From Gaiellasilicea sp963731615 (GTDB taxonomy: Bacteria > Actinomycetota > Thermoleophilia > Gaiellales > Gaiellaceae): DNA of 64,000 bases. The position numbers and the translations under genes are program-made. Within the stretch, counting starts at the first letter, position 1. Every line of letters begins with the position of its first letter. The stretch lies in NCBI GenBank assembly GCA_963731615.1, contig CAVSWD010000008.1, positions 248,001 through 312,000 on the forward strand, in the 5' to 3' direction. The notes under the pieces were generated by a model. The model did no database searches, was not told where the DNA came from, and saw only the letters and a list, made by a program, of their open reading frames with translations. Positions 62,579 through 64,000 of the stretch are shown one piece after another.

Positions 62579-63456
62579 TGGACCTCGACCGCGAGACCGA
62601 GGAGCGGATCGAGGAGCCGGTCTCGCAGGAGGCGGTACGCGAGACGCGCCTGACGCCGGCGGAGGCGGTCGAGAAGATGCACATCAACCTGCCGGTGCGC
62701 GGCAACCGCAAGCTGCGCAAGCTGCTCGAGCGCGTCAACGCGGACAAGCAGCTGAAGGGCTGGTGGCACGTCGCGAACGTGAATGCGGTCGTGCGGATGG
62801 AGATCAACGACCACTCGTGGGTGCACATCCAGATCGTGGCGAACATCGCGCTCAAGATCCTGCGGCAGCTGACGAAGCACGGCGTCGAGCCGTCGGCCGT
62901 GCGCGACTTCGGGCTCGAGCAGGACGACGCCGAGATGATCGTCGCGCTGTCCTCGCTGCTCCACTGCATCGGCATGTCGGTACACCGGCACGGCCACGAG
63001 GACTTCTCGCTCTTCCTGGCCGAGCCGAAGCTGCGCGAGCTGCTGCGGGGGATCTACGAGGAGCCGAACTTGACCGTGATCTGCTCGGAAGTGCTGCAGG
63101 CGATCACGAGCCACCGCGCCGACGGGCAGCCACTCGCGCTCGAGGCCGGCATCCTCCGCGTCGCCGACGCGCTCGACATGGCCGAGGGCCGCTCGCGGAT
63201 TCCGTTCGAGAAGGGACGTGTCTCGATGCACTCGCTCTCGGCGGCGGCGATCGACGACGTCTCGATCAAGGACGGGGAGTCGCGGCCCGTGATGATCGAG
63301 ATCGTGATGAACAACTCATCGGGCCTCTTTCAGGTCGACGGGCTGCTGAAGGCGAAGCTGCGCGGCTCGGGCCTCGAGCCGTACGTCGAGGTGATCGCGC
63401 ACATCGATACGGCCGCCGAAAAACGCCTTGTTTCCGTCTACCGCCTCGAAACGTAG
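62578..63456 (+). CDS. HD-domain protein with variant metal site
   Basis: 292 residues. NDHSWVHIQIVANIALKILRQL and the central LLHCIGMSVHRHGHEDFSLFL correspond to the HD phosphohydrolase core, and ILRVADALDMAEGRSR to the later Asp-rich helix. In this family the central motif is normally LLHDIGMSVHR; here the Asp is Cys (codon TGC). A C-terminal beta-rich domain follows (MIEIVMNNSSGLFQVDGLLKAKLRGSGLEPYVEVIAHI). Related proteins hydrolyse phosphate esters of nucleotides. ATG 62578 overlaps the RDD stop. Whether the variant is still catalytic is open. Confidence 0.85.
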   Translation: MDLDRETEERIEEPVSQEAVRETRLTPAEAVEKMHINLPVRGNRKLRKLLERVNADKQLKGWWHVANVNAVVRMEINDHSWVHIQIVANIALKILRQLTKHGVEPSAVRDFGLEQDDAEMIVALSSLLHCIGMSVHRHGHEDFSLFLAEPKLRELLRGIYEEPNLTVICSEVLQAITSHRADGQPLALEAGILRVADALDMAEGRSRIPFEKGRVSMHSLSAAAIDDVSIKDGESRPVMIEIVMNNSSGLFQVDGLLKAKLRGSGLEPYVEVIAHIDTAAEKRLVSVYRLET

Positions 63457-63483
63457 CCGCTAAACTTGGCGCGTTCCATCCCT

Positions 63484-63554
63484 TGCGGGATCGTCTAATG
63501 GTAGGACGCTCGGCTCTGGACCGAGTAGTCTAGGTTCGAATCCTAGTCCCGCAG
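63484..63554 (+). tRNA. tRNA-Gln (anticodon CUG)
   Basis: Acceptor stem TGCGGGA pairs with TCCCGCA (63484-63490 with 63547-63553). The anticodon arm CTCGG-CTCTGGA-CCGAG shows anticodon CTG. The T arm CTAGG-TTCGAAT-CCTAG is canonical, and the D arm carries GTCTAATGGTAGGAC. The 3' CCA is not encoded. A strong terminator follows 9 bases later. Confidence 0.95.
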
Positions 63555-63562
63555 CTCGTCGG

Positions 63563-63588
63563 AAAAACCCCGCTCAAACGGGGTTTTT
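63563..63588 (+). terminator. Rho-independent terminator after tRNA-Gln
   Basis: Stem AAAAACCCCG-CTCAAA-CGGGGTTTTT, that is ACCCCG paired with CGGGGT and followed by TTTT, 9 bases past the tRNA. Confidence 0.85.
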
Positions 63589-63652
63589 CGTGGCACGTTT
63601 CCCGCAAACTGCGTTCCGGCGGCTTTCACCACCGGCGAGTGTCTGATATGCC

Positions 63653-63865
63653 GTGCCCATGTTCTTCCGTAGCCGCCGCGCCGGTCTGACGCAACTCGAC
63701 GAAGCAGCCGCGTATGCGCGCTGCCACGGCGTCCGCGAGCACGACGTGCGGATCGTGAAGCTGCCGCCGCGCCGGCCCCGGTACGAGGACGTCTTGACGA
63801 CGGGCGAGGAGTTGCGCGCCCTCTTCGAGCTACGCCTGGACGCCCGCGAGACGGAAACGACCTAG
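63653..63865 (+). CDS. Small protein of unknown function, 70 aa
   Basis: GTG 63653 (or ATG 63659, MFFRSRRAGL) to TAG 63863-63865. The product is rich in Arg, Leu and Glu: TQLDEAAAYARCHGVREHDVRIVKLPPRRPRYEDVLTTGEELRALFELRLDARETE (about residues 12-68). It has an Ala/Glu helix, then a short Pro-Arg-Arg segment and a C-terminal acidic helix. No family is recognised. A perfect 14-bp hairpin ending in a T run begins 5 bases after its stop, which supports it as a real transcription unit. Confidence 0.6.
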   Translation: MPMFFRSRRAGLTQLDEAAAYARCHGVREHDVRIVKLPPRRPRYEDVLTTGEELRALFELRLDARETETT

Positions 63866-63870
63866 GTCCA

Positions 63871-63902
63871 CGAAAAAGAGGCTCCGGAGAGCCTCTTTTT
63901 CG
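63871..63902. terminator. Bidirectional rho-independent terminator
   Basis: Perfect hairpin CGAAAAAGAGGCTC-CGGA-GAGCCTCTTTTTCG. The T run on the right serves the plus-strand small ORF and the A run on the left serves the minus-strand gene entering from beyond 64000, so both convergent units end here. Confidence 0.85.
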
Positions 63903-63918
63903 TCGCTGCCCCTGCGAC

Positions 63919-64000
63919 TTACAGAGCGAGCCGTGGCCGGCGCAGGTACCCGAGCGCCAGTCCGAGTGCGAGCACCACCACGACCGCGCCGAGGCCGACC
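63919..64000 (-). CDS. C-terminal end of a membrane protein (partial, continues past window)
   Basis: Minus-strand frame ending at TAA (63919-63921). The visible residues are a hydrophobic helix VGLGAVVVVLALGLALGYL and then RRPRLAL, a terminal transmembrane segment with a short basic tail on the cytoplasmic side. The rest, including any catalytic domain, lies outside the window. The convergent terminator at 63871 is its likely end. Confidence 0.5.
   Translation of the reverse strand, partial: VGLGAVVVVLALGLALGYLRRPRLAL

Overview
The window is about 70% GC bacterial chromosome, gene-dense and mostly read on the minus strand. Gene order and family content point to an actinobacterium, and I infer the class Thermoleophilia (Gaiellales/Solirubrobacterales-like). 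The supports are the tlyA-nadK-recN-steA-steB-pyrG order known from mycobacteria, a SigB/SigF-type sigma factor with an RsbW-like partner, the steA/steB envelope genes, frequent GTG starts and ATGA/GTGA stop-start overlaps. No mobile element, phage gene, CRISPR array or rRNA is visible. The only tRNA is tRNA-Gln(CUG) near 63.5 kb.

Layout. (a) 0.2-6.2 kb: a minus-strand chain of a selenium-binding-protein/methanethiol-oxidase homologue, a 54-residue membrane ORF, a TetR regulator, two alpha/beta hydrolases and an alpha/beta hydrolase fused to a GT-B glycosyltransferase. It reads like one operon behind a 16-bp palindrome and is the best candidate here for an undescribed system. (b) 6.4-17.8 kb: PEP synthase/PPDK regulatory protein, glycyl-tRNA synthetase, recO, mutM, a glutaredoxin, two GNATs, pyrimidine-nucleoside phosphorylase, phosphopentomutase, alanine dehydrogenase, a DUF3866 protein, an M20 peptidase and a single-domain PAS protein. 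(c) 17.8-25.9 kb: pyrG, a GT2/MraY-like fusion, steB, steA, recN, nadK, tlyA. (d) 25.9-28.3 kb: a GNAT, a terpenoid-toroid protein, a polyprenyl synthase and xseB. (e) 28.5-42.8 kb: a long minus-strand series of rsbW-like, sigma factor, alaS, ruvX, mltG, aroE, aroC, aroK-aroB fusion, aroQ, pepQ, efp, a carboxyltransferase-like/BCCP fusion, accC, an Asp23 protein and nusB. (f) 42.8-51.6 kb: DUF948-like protein, mnmA, an uncharacterised envelope cluster (double-psi barrel protein, Glu-Pro-repeat membrane protein, DivIVA-like coiled coil), aspS, hisS, an MBL hydrolase, a cupin and a small membrane protein. (g) 51.6-57.3 kb: histidine degradation hutH-hutU-hutI plus glutamate formiminotransferase, with a BON-domain gene between hutH and ftcD. 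(h) 57.3-64 kb: methyltransferase, uracil-DNA-glycosylase-like protein, two ABC exporter half-transporters, RDD protein, HD-domain protein, tRNA-Gln, a small ORF, and the tail of a membrane protein.

About twenty conserved genes (for example glyS, mutM, recN, aspS, hisS, tlyA, nadK, aroE and an ABC transporter) are broken by single-base frameshifts, most behaving as one extra base. Essential genes are hit, so I read these as residual sequencing or assembly indels. I give such genes their full inferred extent and state where the frame changes.

No stretch longer than about 300 bases lacks a gene. The longest non-coding interval (44537-44812) is packed with inverted repeats.
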